Shown: piece after piece, positions 40,321-52,031 of the stretch
Layout of the letters: each line of letters begins with the position of its first letter
How positions within the stretch are numbered: the stretch's first letter is position 1
NCBI RefSeq assembly: GCF_021155775.2
Contig: NC_060235.2
Span: 5,711,521 to 5,775,520 of the forward strand
Length of the DNA stretch: 64,000 bases
Source of the DNA: Neodiprion pinetum
Taxonomy: Eukaryota > Arthropoda > Insecta > Hymenoptera > Diprionidae
Direction of reading: 5' to 3'
Made by a program: the position numbers and the translations under genes
Notes under the pieces: generated by a model
Seen by the model: only the letters and a program-made list of their open reading frames with translations
Databases searched by the model: none
Told to the model about the DNA's origin: nothing

Positions 40321-42164
40321 ATGTGTACACTTTGCCTGTGCAGGTGAAAGTTGTTCAAGCGGCAAGTGGAGGAATTGAAGGTTTATTAGTTGGATTTGGT
40401 GGTTGTGGTGGTGGTGGTGGGGTGGAGAAGGGATGAGGTTGAACCGCGTTTAGACCGCGATTGAAAACTCTCGAGCGAAGAAACTTTAGAAAATTCCCTC
40501 GACAGACTTGCGAGGGTTGAGAAGGAAGGGAAAATTTAAGGGGGGGGGGGGGGGTTGGAGAATATATGGGATTGGGAGGGGGTGAGAAATGCGGGACTCC
40601 CGTATTTACTAGGAATTATTGCATTTAGTCACTCCGTGCGGCGGCTACAAAAAGTTTCTTGAATTTGAACCTGGAAACTTTTTTCCAGGTCATGAAACGT
40701 CACGTGCAGGGTAATATATAAATAACTCGCGGCTGTTTTGACGTCGGTTTTCAACTTTTTACCGCTTTAGAGAAATTTTTATTGTTACAGGATATCGAGT
40801 GCGTTTATCATCCACCTTGCGAACGGTACTTTATAAAAAATGTACGGTACAATTTACCGCAGCGATTTGCATATTGTGATTTGTATGAAATCAGTTAGCC
40901 TATAAAAAGTTTGTCATTCGTTATGTTGACGCTGAAATATTACAGAGTAATTACGATGCGACGATAATAAAACGCCTGAAATGTAATGAGAGTCAAAACG
41001 ATGTTTAAAAGTTTGGAAAGGAGGTAAAAACAACTTGGTCTTACTTCCAGCGAAAAAAGTGCAATGAAGCATATTTTTGCAGAAAACAAGTATTTTGTTT
41101 TTTATTTTTTCCGTAAGTATTTCATTTGTCGCCAACTTGTTGTGATCCTTGATATTCCTTTCTTGCATAAAATTCTTGAGGTCTTACATCAATTGCACTT
41201 ATCGAAAGTTTTTCTTTTGTACCATAATTTCTTCTGTACTTTTACAGCAATCCATATTTATATTGTAAAAGTCGCATTCTAAGATTGACTGCATCTAGCG
41301 TTTCTATATTGAAAATTAGATAGTGAAAGTTAATTGTCTAAGAGTATCGTCGATACGTTTATTTTAACACTTTGAGTGATCTTCGTAATTGAATCGATGA
41401 ATCGAGAATAGAAACTTGAATACATTCATAAATATTGAATTCAGTCTACGTATAACAATAATTATACACACCTAGATACACGGAATAAAACAATAATTCT
41501 ATTATTTTCCATACTTTCAACACGTTTTCCGTAAACATTGTTTGAAAAAATATTCCCCAAACGACCGAATCTCTTTACCGACCGAGTAATCGGTCATGTC
41601 GAGATGTCAGAGAGTCGATCATTATGGATTACCAGAGTTGGCGAGTCCCAGATTTGCGCGTCATAAACAAGCACGAATAACTCGTTCCGAAATTCCCGCT
41701 GGGCCGGATTTAGTCGGTGTATAGCAATTGATCGCAGTTAACAATGTTTTTTGCAATATACGATATCACACAAAAAAAAACATTCACCCTCCGATCTACC
41801 GACAATTGCCTTGATACTGCACGCACCGTAATGCCTCCGCAATTTTTCGAGGATTAATTTTCAGCCACAAATTCACCCCCCCCGCCCCGTTAGACACGCC
41901 ACGCGTAAAGTGCCTCGCAGGCTCCAATTTCCCAACCGTCGAACGAGCCTTCGAAAATCGTCCGGATAACACATCTTCGCCTTTTTTCACCGCTTCCACG
42001 GTAATCAAATTGAGTGGAAGAAAAAAAGCCGATGGCATTGATTTTTTATTTGTTTCTTTATTTTTTTTCACGGTTCTTACTTTGTTGTTTATTTGTAATC
42101 AGTTAACGATTTCGATTTTTTTCAATTTTTATCTATTTAGTTATTATTTTTACATTCACCCGGT

Positions 42165-42615
42165 CAGAAATTTGACGACGCCCTGATCAGGTTGCAATCA
42201 GACATCTCTCATTGAAGCGCGCTTTACGTAGCCCTGGTTAGGTTAATATCAGGCATGTCTGAGTACCTGAGTACCTGCTCTACTTATTGTTAGACGTGCC
42301 TGATCTGGACCTGACCAAAACTGACACCTTGCAAGTACCGCGAGCAGCCACCAGGCGTCATGGTAGTTCGTGGCGTTCTCGTGATAAAATTATTCTGTGA
42401 ATTGTAATATAGCGTGGCTATCTACTATTTTGGTATTCCCAAAATCAATAAACCTGAACAACCGTTGGCTTAGTCTAATTAAGTAGTAAAACGTGAACTT
42501 GCTGAGACAAACGCCCGCTGAGGCCCTGATCCAGTTCTAATCAGGGTCTGCCACGTTGTCTAAAACCCAGCCCTGAACCTGATCAGGGCGTTCCAAAATG
42601 AAACGTTACGTTTCT
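42165..42615. repeat. Inverted repeat around GACGCCCTGATCAGGTT
   Basis: The left gacgccctgatcaggttgc and the right aacctgatcagggcgttcc are inverses about 400 bases apart. CTGATC / GATCAGG words recur several times between them, for example ctgatccagttctaatcagg. It looks like a MITE with a compound interior. Confidence 0.5.
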
Positions 42616-43064
42616 GGCCAGGCCCAAATCATGGTCATAATCGGGCCCGATGTAAATATCTGTCTCTTTAGCGATCTTAGCTAGAATTTGTATTTAATCT
42701 TCAGAGTTTTAAATTATTAAAAATTCTACCGGGTGTACGAATGTGTAAAACCTTGGAGAACTGACGTCGAAGGCAGGGATGAAAGTGTTGAAAAATTGTT
42801 AGTGGGAGAGTTAAAACACTTGCGGCAAGGGGTGGGAGGCGTAATTATAACGCGTACGCGACGCAGCCGCCTTGTTGCTCGGTAAACATTTCGCGTCATC
42901 AAAGTGATTACCGGTGGTGTTAATGCCTGGTAATTGCTGGTAACGGTCGGTAATATGGCTTGAATTACGCGCGGAACCGAGGGTGAGTTCAGGGTTTTCG
43001 AACCCTTCGGAAACGCTTTGGACAAACCAAAATTCAACCCCAACAATTTTAACTGCCAATAATA

Positions 43065-43510
43065 TTTTTTCCCTGCTAGAAATAATTTTGTTTACTATAA
43101 TTACTGGAGGATTCTAGTAACATTGTTACAGCAATGGCTTCAATATTGTTGGAATTAGGAGGAAATTTGACACGAGTAACTATTCAGTGTAATCGTTATA
43201 CCCGCAGGTTATCAATTAATAAATTTTATGGAAATTGCAACGCTGAGTTTGTTTGTTTAGTTTTGCATTTTCTTCAGGTTGACAGGACCTTAACATCAAT
43301 TTATCGCAACAAATGCAATAAAATACTGTATGAATGACATTGAAGAAGAAAAACAAAACGAGAGGAAGAACACATCCTACATTTTTTTGGTCACTTCTAA
43401 AAAACTCATTTCCATTCTGTATCTGGAACTTGATTTTTCGGCTCTAGTAGTAACATGGAAATGCTTCTGGACTGCACGGTAACCGTGACTAGAATTTTTT
43501 TTTGTTGCGA
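43065..43510 (-). mobile_element. Diverged ACACTGAG-family MITE
   Basis: It contains attgttggaattaggaggaa, tttatggaaattgcaacgc, tttgtttagttttgc and ttaacatcaatttatcgcaa in the same order as the other copies. It lies about 600 bases upstream of the first receptor exon. The borders are approximate. Confidence 0.5.
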
Positions 43511-44142
43511 TCACCTAGCTTCGATTACTCATTTTAGGTAATCTGGCCATGGTAGGAAATTCGATTTCTCTTTCATCGAGTCTTGACGGTTGTAGCCGCG
43601 CTGTTTTTCAAAGTTTCACCAATGATTTATTTCTATTCGTGGAATGTAAATTTATGCAAACGAATCATTCCAACAGTCTTGATAAGAAAAGATTCCACAA
43701 GATTCAGTTTCAGCAAGTCCTCGCAAGATCTTCTTTTGATGGATTATTATTATAACGAAAAAATTGTGAAAAACGAGTTTCCTACAAGTTAAAATTGTTT
43801 GGTAAGAATAACACGACGAAGATTCGATCGGTCGATTCGGCAAACTTTATTCGATGAATTTGCAATCATATGCGTCTATACTTCTTCACATTCCTTTTTC
43901 TCTAGCCTATAATAGTTTCAAAACAGTAAAAGAACATTCAAGCAACCAAACCTAATTGTCTTTTCAGAGAAATGTTGTAACGTTAAATTAATCACAGAGT
44001 CTGTCTAGCTTAAATCAGCCATTTTTCTCTTTTACCGATAATCAGGTAGTTAAAATCTTGTGTTTCTCAGGTGGTAATTAAAAAATAAAAAAATTAACTA
44101 ATTATCCGACTGATCAAAATTTGAAAAATTCGTGTGTTTCAG

Positions 44143-44187
44143 AATCTGAAGAACCAGATCATGACGACGAATCTCTGGGTGGAACAG
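44143..44187 (+). CDS. Nicotinic acetylcholine receptor alpha subunit, 45-bp internal exon (loop D)
   Basis: This exon belongs to a subunit of the pentameric acetylcholine-gated cation channel of insect neuronal membranes. It reads NLKNQIMTTNLWVEQ, the highly conserved stretch of the extracellular ligand-binding domain that carries loop D around the W-V-E-Q residues. It follows a pyrimidine-rich acceptor (tgtgtttcag) and is followed by a consensus donor (CAG|gtgagt). Its length of exactly 45 bp matches the corresponding exon of nAChR genes, and both borders are phase 0. It splices in frame to 49041-49150. The residues fit the insect alpha1/alpha3/alpha4 group, but the exact subunit cannot be fixed from 15 residues. 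Upstream exons for the signal peptide and the first part of the domain were not found in the window. Confidence 0.93.
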
Positions 44188-46463
44188 GTGAGTAAAATTC
44201 ATCACTCGACGAGATGATTGGACCTCATTTTCGATGTTTGAATTTCAATTGTCAAAAACAATTGTCAGATTCTCGATGCATGCCGTAATTGTGAGTCTTA
44301 AATTAATCCTAAGCCTTACCAATTCTCACTTTCGATCTCCTCTCCGAGGACGCCGGGGATGATAATGGGTTTAATTAATTTGGGCGTGGTCGCGGCTTCT
44401 TCTATCTTCTCCCTTTTCTCATCTGGACCAAGTCCAAAAATGACAGCCGTTCTTCTCTCCCTTTTTCCACTTCCGGTATAATCCCGAAGATGAACCATTC
44501 CCGGGAAGTGAGAGGTGAAGGATGGATGCCAGGCACGTCTTGGAACGACGTTTCATCCCTCAACGTCGCGTCAGTCGAATCCTCGAACACCCCAGTTTCC
44601 CCTTTCCCCTTTTCCTTGTTTTCCCGGCTCCTACCGTTTCCTTCGTTCAATTATTTTCGTAGTTCGAATAGCGAGTTTGACGGAACTCCGGGCGTTCAGT
44701 CATCAGTTAATATTCGTTCGGATTATCGACAAGTCTTGATCGCTTATCAATGTCACGATTTGGTTCATTACTGTATACGTAAGCTGGTACAACGTCAAGA
44801 TTCAAGTACGATATCGCGTAGAAAGGATTTCAATTTCAGCCGCAATACGTAAATATATCATACACCCACCTTTAGATGCTCGCTACGGATTCAAATGTAT
44901 AAAGGTCGCGTTTTCGCTTCGAATGAATTCATGATGTGTGCAGTTGTTCAGGAGAACACGTCGGCATCGAGGTAATACTGCCAACTTTGTATACATTATA
45001 TCTATAACACCGGATGAATAATTCACTAAAGTTCAGAAACTGCGTCAAGAGTATGTAGCGATGATGAATAATGTATACCTGAGCGTAAGTGCGTATTGTG
45101 ATACCAAAACAATAACTTCATTGCCGTTTATATTTTATCGAAGAAACTCGTCGACGTTAAGAGACAGGAGGAGCAGTGAAACGCTAATTGCCTTAAGGAT
45201 GAATCGGCCGTAACGTCTTTCCATCAAAAGTCTTAAGCAAGGAGACAAAACCGTTTGAAGAATACACGGCAATGTCATATTTAATTTCTCCAGTAATAGC
45301 GAACACCAATGGATCAGCATTCCTGTATTACGTCAAAGAAATTACGCTCAGCAAATTTGAATAACATACAAACAAAGACGTCAACAATTTGAAAAATAGT
45401 TTGACAGTCGGATCGTTCAAAATGACTAGAATGTGGTCGAGGGGTTAACCACTGTTGTAATATGGTCTACACAGGTTAGTGTAATCTCATTTATTCTCTG
45501 ATATCTTTTTCAAGTCTCTATCTTATCTCAGGTAATATCTGTAATCTCTGTGATCTTTGTTATAAGTCTGTAAGCCCTGTAATCACTTTCATAAATTTGT
45601 GATCTGTGTAATTGTAGGTAATTAGTGTACGCCATTTTTTGCCCAGTGAGTGACCCCTCGACTCTGGCATTTTTCATCCGATTATGATATTCTATCATTC
45701 TTGAACCGGCGGAAGCCGGAATCGTCGTAGAACTGGTATCCAAATTACGAAAACGAATGATCGATGGGTTCGAGCCTGTCCTTTACTGCCACATGCCCTG
45801 CAACCTCACCATCCGCTTTTTCGATTTCGCAGACTGCATGGCTGCCATGATGCTGGTATGTAACGCATTTTGATGTAGAAATTGAGCAAAATCACGGTGG
45901 AGATGGATTATGGCATCGAATCCTTCTCGGATTTGAGTGATGAAGGCTGGTCTACGACTGGACATCCCGAACCGCCACGTCTACAATTCGCGAGGAGAAA
46001 TTTTCGCCCACTTTCAGAGCCTTGTGCGGTATGGGAACTCGTGTTATAAAAGTTGAAAATCCGGGAGTCAGGTGCTTCGATGTACTTACGTGTACAATAC
46101 ACGTCACGCGGAAGAGGAGCGTTTAGAAAATCAAATCATTACACGTGACTGTAATATTTCTGCAAGAGCAACATGAAGGTGATTATGGACCCATGAAACC
46201 TGTTCCACTGCCTGAAAACGACCGTTCAAGGACGAGTCGATTTTGCTGAACGAGTCGAAGCGAGTGGCACAGTTGTTGAATAGCAAGGTATTTCGAGTTA
46301 CATGTAACGCAGGGGTCCTTAACGTCGTCAATGATTCATTCGGGAAACTGATTGACGGAATTGTACACAACCAAAGGTGATTCATCCGCTAACCATCCTA
46401 AGGTTGAATGTCTGACCTATACATTACTGAAGGATACTATTGGAATTTGATAGAATGTTACAG

Positions 46464-46469
46464 TTTATT
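46464..46469 (-). promoter_or_regulatory. Polyadenylation signal AATAAA for the lectin gene
   Basis: A canonical AATAAA on the - strand (TTTATT on +) lies about 175 bases after the lectin stop codon, a normal distance for an insect 3' UTR. It supports a transcript ending near 46440. Single hexamers are common in AT-rich DNA, so this is suggestive only. Confidence 0.4.
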
Positions 46470-46642
46470 CGATACACAGAAAGATTCGTTGTACATCTTT
46501 TGAATACACGATGACGAAAATGAAGAACTCCAACGAGTCCTCATCGCAGCATCATTTTCAAGCATCGTCGAGGCGTTGGTTTGCGTCTTCGAAAATCGGA
46601 CATGCTTTTGGCTGCGGGCGCCGAATTCTACACTTCGCGAGA

Positions 46643-47313
46643 TCACCCGTTGATTGGAATCTCACACATGTAAGTCCTCCGAATATCGCAATTCCAATTC
46701 CCCAGTCTGTTACTATCTGCTAACATTGACGCGCAGTCCGATTTACCCAACGGTTCGTTTGGCGCCCTAGGGGTAAAGTCTGCTGGATCATCCCTGAATC
46801 GCCGGAAAGAAATTGAATTAATGAATCACAGTTATCGCACAGGGAAAGGGACCCATGTCCAAGGACATTACCTGTTCGAACATTGGTCCATTGTTTTTTA
46901 TCAGGCTTACGCAAAACTCCAACGTGCATATGGCGATCTCTCAATATTTTCTGGTTGGAAACGCGCTCGGATTTCGCTGCGGAATTAATCGACACCAAAT
47001 CGGCACCTTCGCCGATGCATCGCCGTCTCGCCCGCTGCCACGTCACTTTTTCATCGTGAATTTAGAACGCGAAGCCGATGTCGGGATGAGGAATGTAGCC
47101 CTGCGGAAGATTGGCTGACAATCGCTTGGCGATCTGAACCGACGTCTGACTTCCAGCCGATGCTGCCAATAGAAAAAGCGAACACATAATTTACACGTGT
47201 GAGTGAAAAGGCGCAGTTTCAGTCTTACCGATGTTGAAAACGCCAGAGTTCGAATTCGAAGCAATTAGCTGACAAAGCAAATGGAGCGGCAGAATGGCAC
47301 TTGACGTTGGCAT
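46643..47313 (-). pseudogene. Secreted C-type lectin, probable pseudogene (in-frame stop)
   Basis: This is a three-exon gene on the - strand, read from 47313 down to 46643. Exon a (47313-47229) starts with an ATG preceded by an in-frame TGA and encodes a hydrophobic signal-peptide-like start (MPTSSAILPLHLLCQLIAS). It ends at a GT donor (gtaaga). Exon b (47162-46872) follows ttggcag and encodes the first half of a C-type lectin domain: G-Y-I-P, a D-I-G-F segment, then VTWQRARRRCIGEGADLVSI, and near its end QWTNVRTG. Exon c encodes APNEPLGKSDCASM, then GNWNC and YMCEIPI before TGA. The four canonical cysteines are present. The layout resembles insect haemolymph LPS-binding lectins, which bind microbial sugars in haemolymph. 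Codon 62 is TAA (47064-47062), one base from the Lys expected there. The strongest acceptor (exon c from 46793) gives a one-base frame slip, while a weaker acceptor (from 46782) keeps frame but drops residues. The Ca2+-site motifs are altered: EPL instead of EPN, WNC instead of WND. Recent inactivation or a null allele fits best. Confidence 0.8.
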
Positions 47314-48030
47314 TTCGACTCGCGATCATTCCACTACTCGGGCTAACGGCAGAAGTACTGCCTACACGTATTCCACTCTTGGTATTTAAGGCTTGAGAGA
47401 CGATGACATTGTTGAACTTTGGCATACATCTTATCAATTCCGAGTATCGTAATACACTGGCTAAACTGTAACTGACAAACACGATTGATTGAAAATTATC
47501 GTACGCACTTGTTTGCACTTCATTAAAGGAACTGCAGTTTACCGCGCAATGAATAACAAGGAGTCGAATCTGGTTGGAAACGAAGAATTTTCATCTTGTA
47601 TAGCGTAATCGGTTTCGCGTCTTCAAAATTTCAGATTCCTCAATTCACGGTCGTTTTTGAATTGATGCGTGTGACTAACCGAGTGCAACTGGTTACAAAA
47701 CGCGTCGAGATATGTCAAAATCACGAACAGACACTTTCTCCAATACTATTCCAACGCTTTTCTTTCTGCGAAATTAACAAATAGTGATAAATCTGGTTGA
47801 TTTTTGAATGAGGGTTTTAAAAATATAATCATAATACCAAAGGACTGCTGCTACGATGGGTCAGATATTTTCCTCATTGATCAGTTACTTGGAATACTGT
47901 GACCGATATTAATACTTTTTCCTCAATATGTTGATACACTGTTCAATAATAGCTATTCAAGCTACAACCATAAGCCTAATCATGCTACGCCGCATTTCTT
48001 AGCTTATGGAAATTTATGTATACCTAAGGG

Positions 48031-48858
48031 GAATTCCTACGCGAACCCAACCAACGTCTGACCCTCACCATTTCTGATTATGTTGAAATGTTTTTCTGCA
48101 ATTGTCCCAGCTTTGAAACAGTACCCTGAGTTTTGCCAGATTTTTAATTCAATCGGTTAATTATTTATAAATACTGATTGATTTTGAGAAGAACCTTTTT
48201 GAAAAGTCTCACAAAATTCTGCTAAAAACTGCGTTTTCTTTTCCAAACATTTCAAGACTGGACCCATAATGGACCGATTTTTTAAATATCTCTTCGCACC
48301 ATTAAACTTTTTGACCAACTAAAACATCGTTTAAGCGGTCTGAAAATATCCAGAAACTTCTCAAAATTTCTGTCTTTCACTTGGAACATATCTAAACCGG
48401 TTTCATTATGAAGTTGACAAAAAAAGTTGAATGCTCCAAAAAAAAAAAATGGATCGAAATCGGTCCATAATGGAAACAGTCTGGAAATGTTTTAAATAAA
48501 AAGTAGAAGTTTCGAGAGTTTTCGCGCCAATTTTCAGACCGTTCAAACAATATTTTAAGTTGAACAAAAAAATTCAATGTGCTATGAAAAAAAAAAAAAA
48601 AAATGGGAAAAATTCGATCCACTATGGGTCTCGTCTAGAAATATTCAAAACAAAAAAATACAGCTTCTCAGAATTTTTTGAGAATTTTAAAAAAGGTACT
48701 TTCAAGATCATTTTAAATATTTATAAATAATTGAGAAGTCGACTAAAAAATCTGGAAAAATTCAGGCTACCGATTCAGAGTTGGAACAGTGCAGAAATTT
48801 TTTTAAACAAAATCAAAAATGGCAAAGGTCAGCCGTTGGTTGAGGTCGCATGGAATTC
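48031..48858. mobile_element. Large foldback element, about 830 bp, in a receptor intron
   Basis: The left arm (gaattcctacgcgaacccaa, ccaacgtctgaccctcacca) is matched by the inverse of the right arm (tggcaaaggtcagccgttgg, then ttgaggtcgcatggaattc). Similarity continues inward (gaaacagtaccctgagtttt against the inverse of gaaaaattcaggctac), so much of the unit can fold on itself. A related half copy lies at 51120-51445. No coding potential. Confidence 0.75.
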
Positions 48859-49040
48859 GTCATAAACGTAGGTACTTCAATCAGTTTATCAATATAGAAT
48901 ATGAGGGAAAAATGTCTCGTGAAAATGATTCAACATAAAATCAACACGGGTGTGTATATATTTGCTTTTGCTCATTTGTCGTTAAACTTTACCGCCATAC
49001 GATTTTTCTGAGGTGTGTTCTTACTCTCTTCTGTTTCAAG

Positions 49041-49150
49041 TCATGGTACGACTACAAACTTCGATGGGAGCCGAAGGAATACGGCGGCGTTCACATGCTG
49101 CACGTTCCCTCGGATCACATATGGCGGCCTGACATTGTTCTCTACAACAA
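49041..49150 (+). CDS. Nicotinic acetylcholine receptor alpha subunit, 110-bp internal exon (loop A)
   Basis: This is the next exon of the same receptor gene. Translation starts SWYDYKLRWEPKEYGG and ends SDHIWRPDIVLYNN, the conserved beta2-beta3 region and loop A (W-R-P-D-I-V-L-Y) of the acetylcholine-binding site. The acceptor is ctgtttcaag and the donor is AACAA|gtaagt. The 110-bp length and the phase-2 exit after the first two bases of an Asn codon match the standard nAChR exon. The next exon should begin with an Asn-Ala-Asp-Gly-type sequence and carry the Cys-loop, but I did not find it up to 64000, so the following intron is at least about 14.8 kb. The wording H-M-L-H-V-P-S-D-H-I-W-R-P fits the alpha1/3/4 group and not the beta or alpha5-7 types. 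I saw no second, alternative copy of this exon, although alternative exon 4 copies are known in some insect alpha4 genes. Confidence 0.95.
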
Positions 49151-50974
49151 GTAAGTCGATGCTTAATGCGTGATATTCGTTGTGTTCAAAAATTACGCCT
49201 AACCGGGCACCGCATGAGGCCCCAAAATCTGACCGATGAACGGACGTCGATTATTCGCAATCTCATCTATTTTCCTAATTTCGTCTTCATCAAACACGAG
49301 GAAACAAATTTCAAATTTTTTATTTATTTCATTTTTTTTTTTTTTCTTGCTTGCGTTTTAAAATTCTTCTCCCATTCACCTCTCGATCGTTGAAATCGTT
49401 TTTCGGAAACATTCGGCGATTGCCGAAGCGTTCAATCGTTACGAATATTATATCCGTTCATCATGGTCGAAATAGCTCTGCTCGTTTTCACAATCCAAGC
49501 GTATGATGTTGGAAAATTGGAAATTCTGCGGTATGGATTTTGGAAACTATCCGTATTCATGCGTATACATATGTATGTGTGTAAATTAAAACAAACACAC
49601 ACGTTCGTCTCTACACATGGATACGCATACGCGGTTTAGAGTAGCGTTACGCGGTACACGCTTCGTTAAAATTTTTTCGCAAATTACTGTGTATCATTAT
49701 AATTATAATACATAACATCACCGATTTCACACGCAACAGCTGATGCGATTAAAATGCAGTATGTGTAATAATAAGCTGATTTAAGTCTCTTGCAAACTTG
49801 TGCGATAAACGCACGATTAAGAAGTGAAATGAAATATCATAGATGTACGCAGACTGTTTCGATTCAGCGTTTTATCGCATTGTTTAGTTGTAAAATATTA
49901 TACCTACTCGCATCAATGCGTGCAAAGACATGTCGGTTTATATCACTATGTATAAGACATTAAGTATATATATATATATTACCTGTACTGTAGTAGGGTC
50001 GATAGATCATCTTTATATCGCATGAGAAATGGGCGCTGCGGCGGCGAGTAAAAATCTTCGAAAATTATAATCGTATTATAAAACGAATAAACATAAATAG
50101 AAAGTAACAATGATGATAAAAAGAACAGCTGTTTAAATAGACATAAGTAAACGGAAGCGATAATTAAATACTGGTACGAATGCAGGAAAAATTTTAATCC
50201 CAAATGAACATCAACTGCCACATAACAAGCGACAAATATTCTCCAGCTGATACGTTAACCATAATTATTGTCAAATGTGTATTTTGTTTGTTAAGTTTGA
50301 TTCGATGGTGTAATAATTTCACCCCATGATTAATTATACGTAATTAAACGGTCGAAAATTTGCGGTTCAACCCGTATGTTGTTTACCTGTTTATAAATAT
50401 ATTTGACGTTTGTTTTTTACAATGAATTAAACAAATAAAATCACAACGCAAAGTTCGCCGATCGTTCTGAGATAAAAGAAAAAACGAAAATTTCTTTTTT
50501 TCCTACATTAGAATATTTTACTTCTATTTGTGCGGTAAAAAATTCTTTACACTAAGTAGCTGGAATTTTGGTGATTTTTGTCAAGCGTAGTTTATTTTCT
50601 CGCGTCTCGTTTCTTGAGTTTCCTTTCACTGGATGAAATTTCTCGAACCCAGGCGAGCGTTCCATTGAATATCGCTTATTTCCCCGCACTTCTCGCCACG
50701 TGAACCTTCTCCTTATATACTTTGCCACGACGAATCGAAGATGCCTCTGCAGCCTCGGTCACCGTTAGTAGCTCGCCACTTTTCTACCTTCCAGATCCGA
50801 GGTCGGCCCATTAGCTGTTTACCCTCTTCTCTTTTCGTTTCCAACATCGCCGTTCTTCGGTGACGCGAACTTCCTTGCGCCACCAAATGAGACGATTTAT
50901 TTGCCCCGGTCTTTTCACTTTTATACCTACGGTTGTACGAGCTTTTCTTTTTTCCTTTCGCTAAGAAAACGAGA

Positions 50975-50976
<2 letters not shown>

Positions 50977-51005
<29 letters not shown>
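50977..51005 (+). repeat. (GA)n microsatellite
   Basis: GA dinucleotide repeat. Confidence 0.9.
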
Positions 51006-51119
51006 TTAACAAGAGTTAAAGTCGAATTTCAATGTCGTGAACATTTTTATTCTTTTGAAAAAGTTTTCGGTGTATCAAACTTTATCGGATAATTTATTAC
51101 GGTATATATTCTCTTGAAA

Positions 51120-51445
51120 ACTATTGAGTTTAAAAAATTTTCTACGAACGTCCAAACTCTGAAACAGTATCCTGAATTTTTCCCGATTTTTTTAGTCAAC
51201 TGATCTATTATTTATAAATATTTCAAACGATATTGAAAGGTTCTTTATTAAAATTCTCAAAAACTGTATTTTCTGTTTCGAACATTTCGAGACCACCCCC
51301 GTAATCGACCGACTTTTTTTCCATTTTTTGTTCAACTCCAAACATCGTTTGAATGGTTTGAAAATTTTTGAGAAAATTCTCAACACACTACTTTTCACTT
51401 AAAACATTTCTAGACCGGTTTCATTACGGAGCAATTTTGATCCAT
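51120..51445. repeat. Partial copy of the large foldback element
   Basis: It matches the left arm of 48031-48858 in order: ctgaaacagtatcctgaatt, ttatttataaata, aacatcgtttgaatggt, accggtttcattacgga. The opposite arm is missing. Confidence 0.6.
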
Positions 51446-51860
51446 GTGTTTTTCGAACATTATAATCTCTCAACAATAATTTCAGGATATTCTTCGCAAA
51501 GCGTACGCCGTACGGTCAAAATATGAGACAAAAAAAAAAAATGTACAAAGCCACAAAAAGTGAGACCGTGATTTAGAAAGTCCTTAAATGCGACTGTTTA
51601 TTGAGGAAAAATGAAATTTTTCAATAAAACGATGCCCGCGATTTTCACAGATCAAGCTTCTTTTAGAAACTTGTAAAACAGATAATTTTTCCCTGAACAA
51701 GTATTCGATATCTCGAGTCTCAATCCGACTGACAGCTTGCATGGAAACTTTACACATCTTTAATATTTCGATTGAAATATGATGCACGTGTCGATATCGC
51801 AGACGTCATTCGTACTCACCGCCTAGCGTCGATATCAGCGACTGAAATACCCCGTTGAAG

Positions 51861-51887
51861 AAAAAAAAAAAAAAAAAAAAAAAAAAA
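51861..51887 (+). repeat. Poly-A run (27 A)
   Basis: Long A homopolymer. It could be a retroposon tail, but no retroposon body was recognised next to it. Confidence 0.9.
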
Positions 51888-52031
51888 CTTGAGTGAATCC
51901 AAAAGAGGGCTTGCATCAATTTTCGGCGTCGAGCCTGTGGCTTGAATTTCAAAAACTCTGTGTATTTTATTCTTTCAACGAATTTTCCATCGCCGCGTTA
52001 AACTACGTTAGAAATTTCCAGTCTGTCTTAG

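Larger units (their letters stand above)
33912..43064. other. Gene-free region upstream of the receptor exons
   Basis: Contains the elements at 35167-35847 and 42165-42615. 36720-37060 and 37380-37640 are GC-richer with homeodomain-like words (gtgattaattattag) and may be regulatory. Receptor exons for the signal peptide and first ligand-binding segment were looked for here and not found. Confidence 0.5.
44188..49040 (+). other. Receptor intron between the two nAChR exons
   Basis: This intron of 4853 bp runs from gtgagt to ttcaag. It carries a C-type lectin gene on the opposite strand (46643-47313) and a large foldback repeat (48031-48858). The part 44290-44700 is relatively GC-rich and has open frames on both strands, but none has splice support or a recognisable product. 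In 45120-46440 the - strand has several short open frames with no recognisable domain. The part 47320-48020 shows nothing beyond AT-rich sequence. Confidence 0.85.
49151..52031 (+). other. Start of the next receptor intron
   Basis: Begins with gtaagt. It holds AT-rich DNA, a GA repeat and a partial foldback copy. No copy of the Cys-loop exon is visible. Confidence 0.6.

Noticed and set aside
45135..45320. A - strand frame with hydrophobic stretches, considered as a membrane-protein exon.
   Set aside because: No recognisable receptor family motif and no supporting neighbouring exon.
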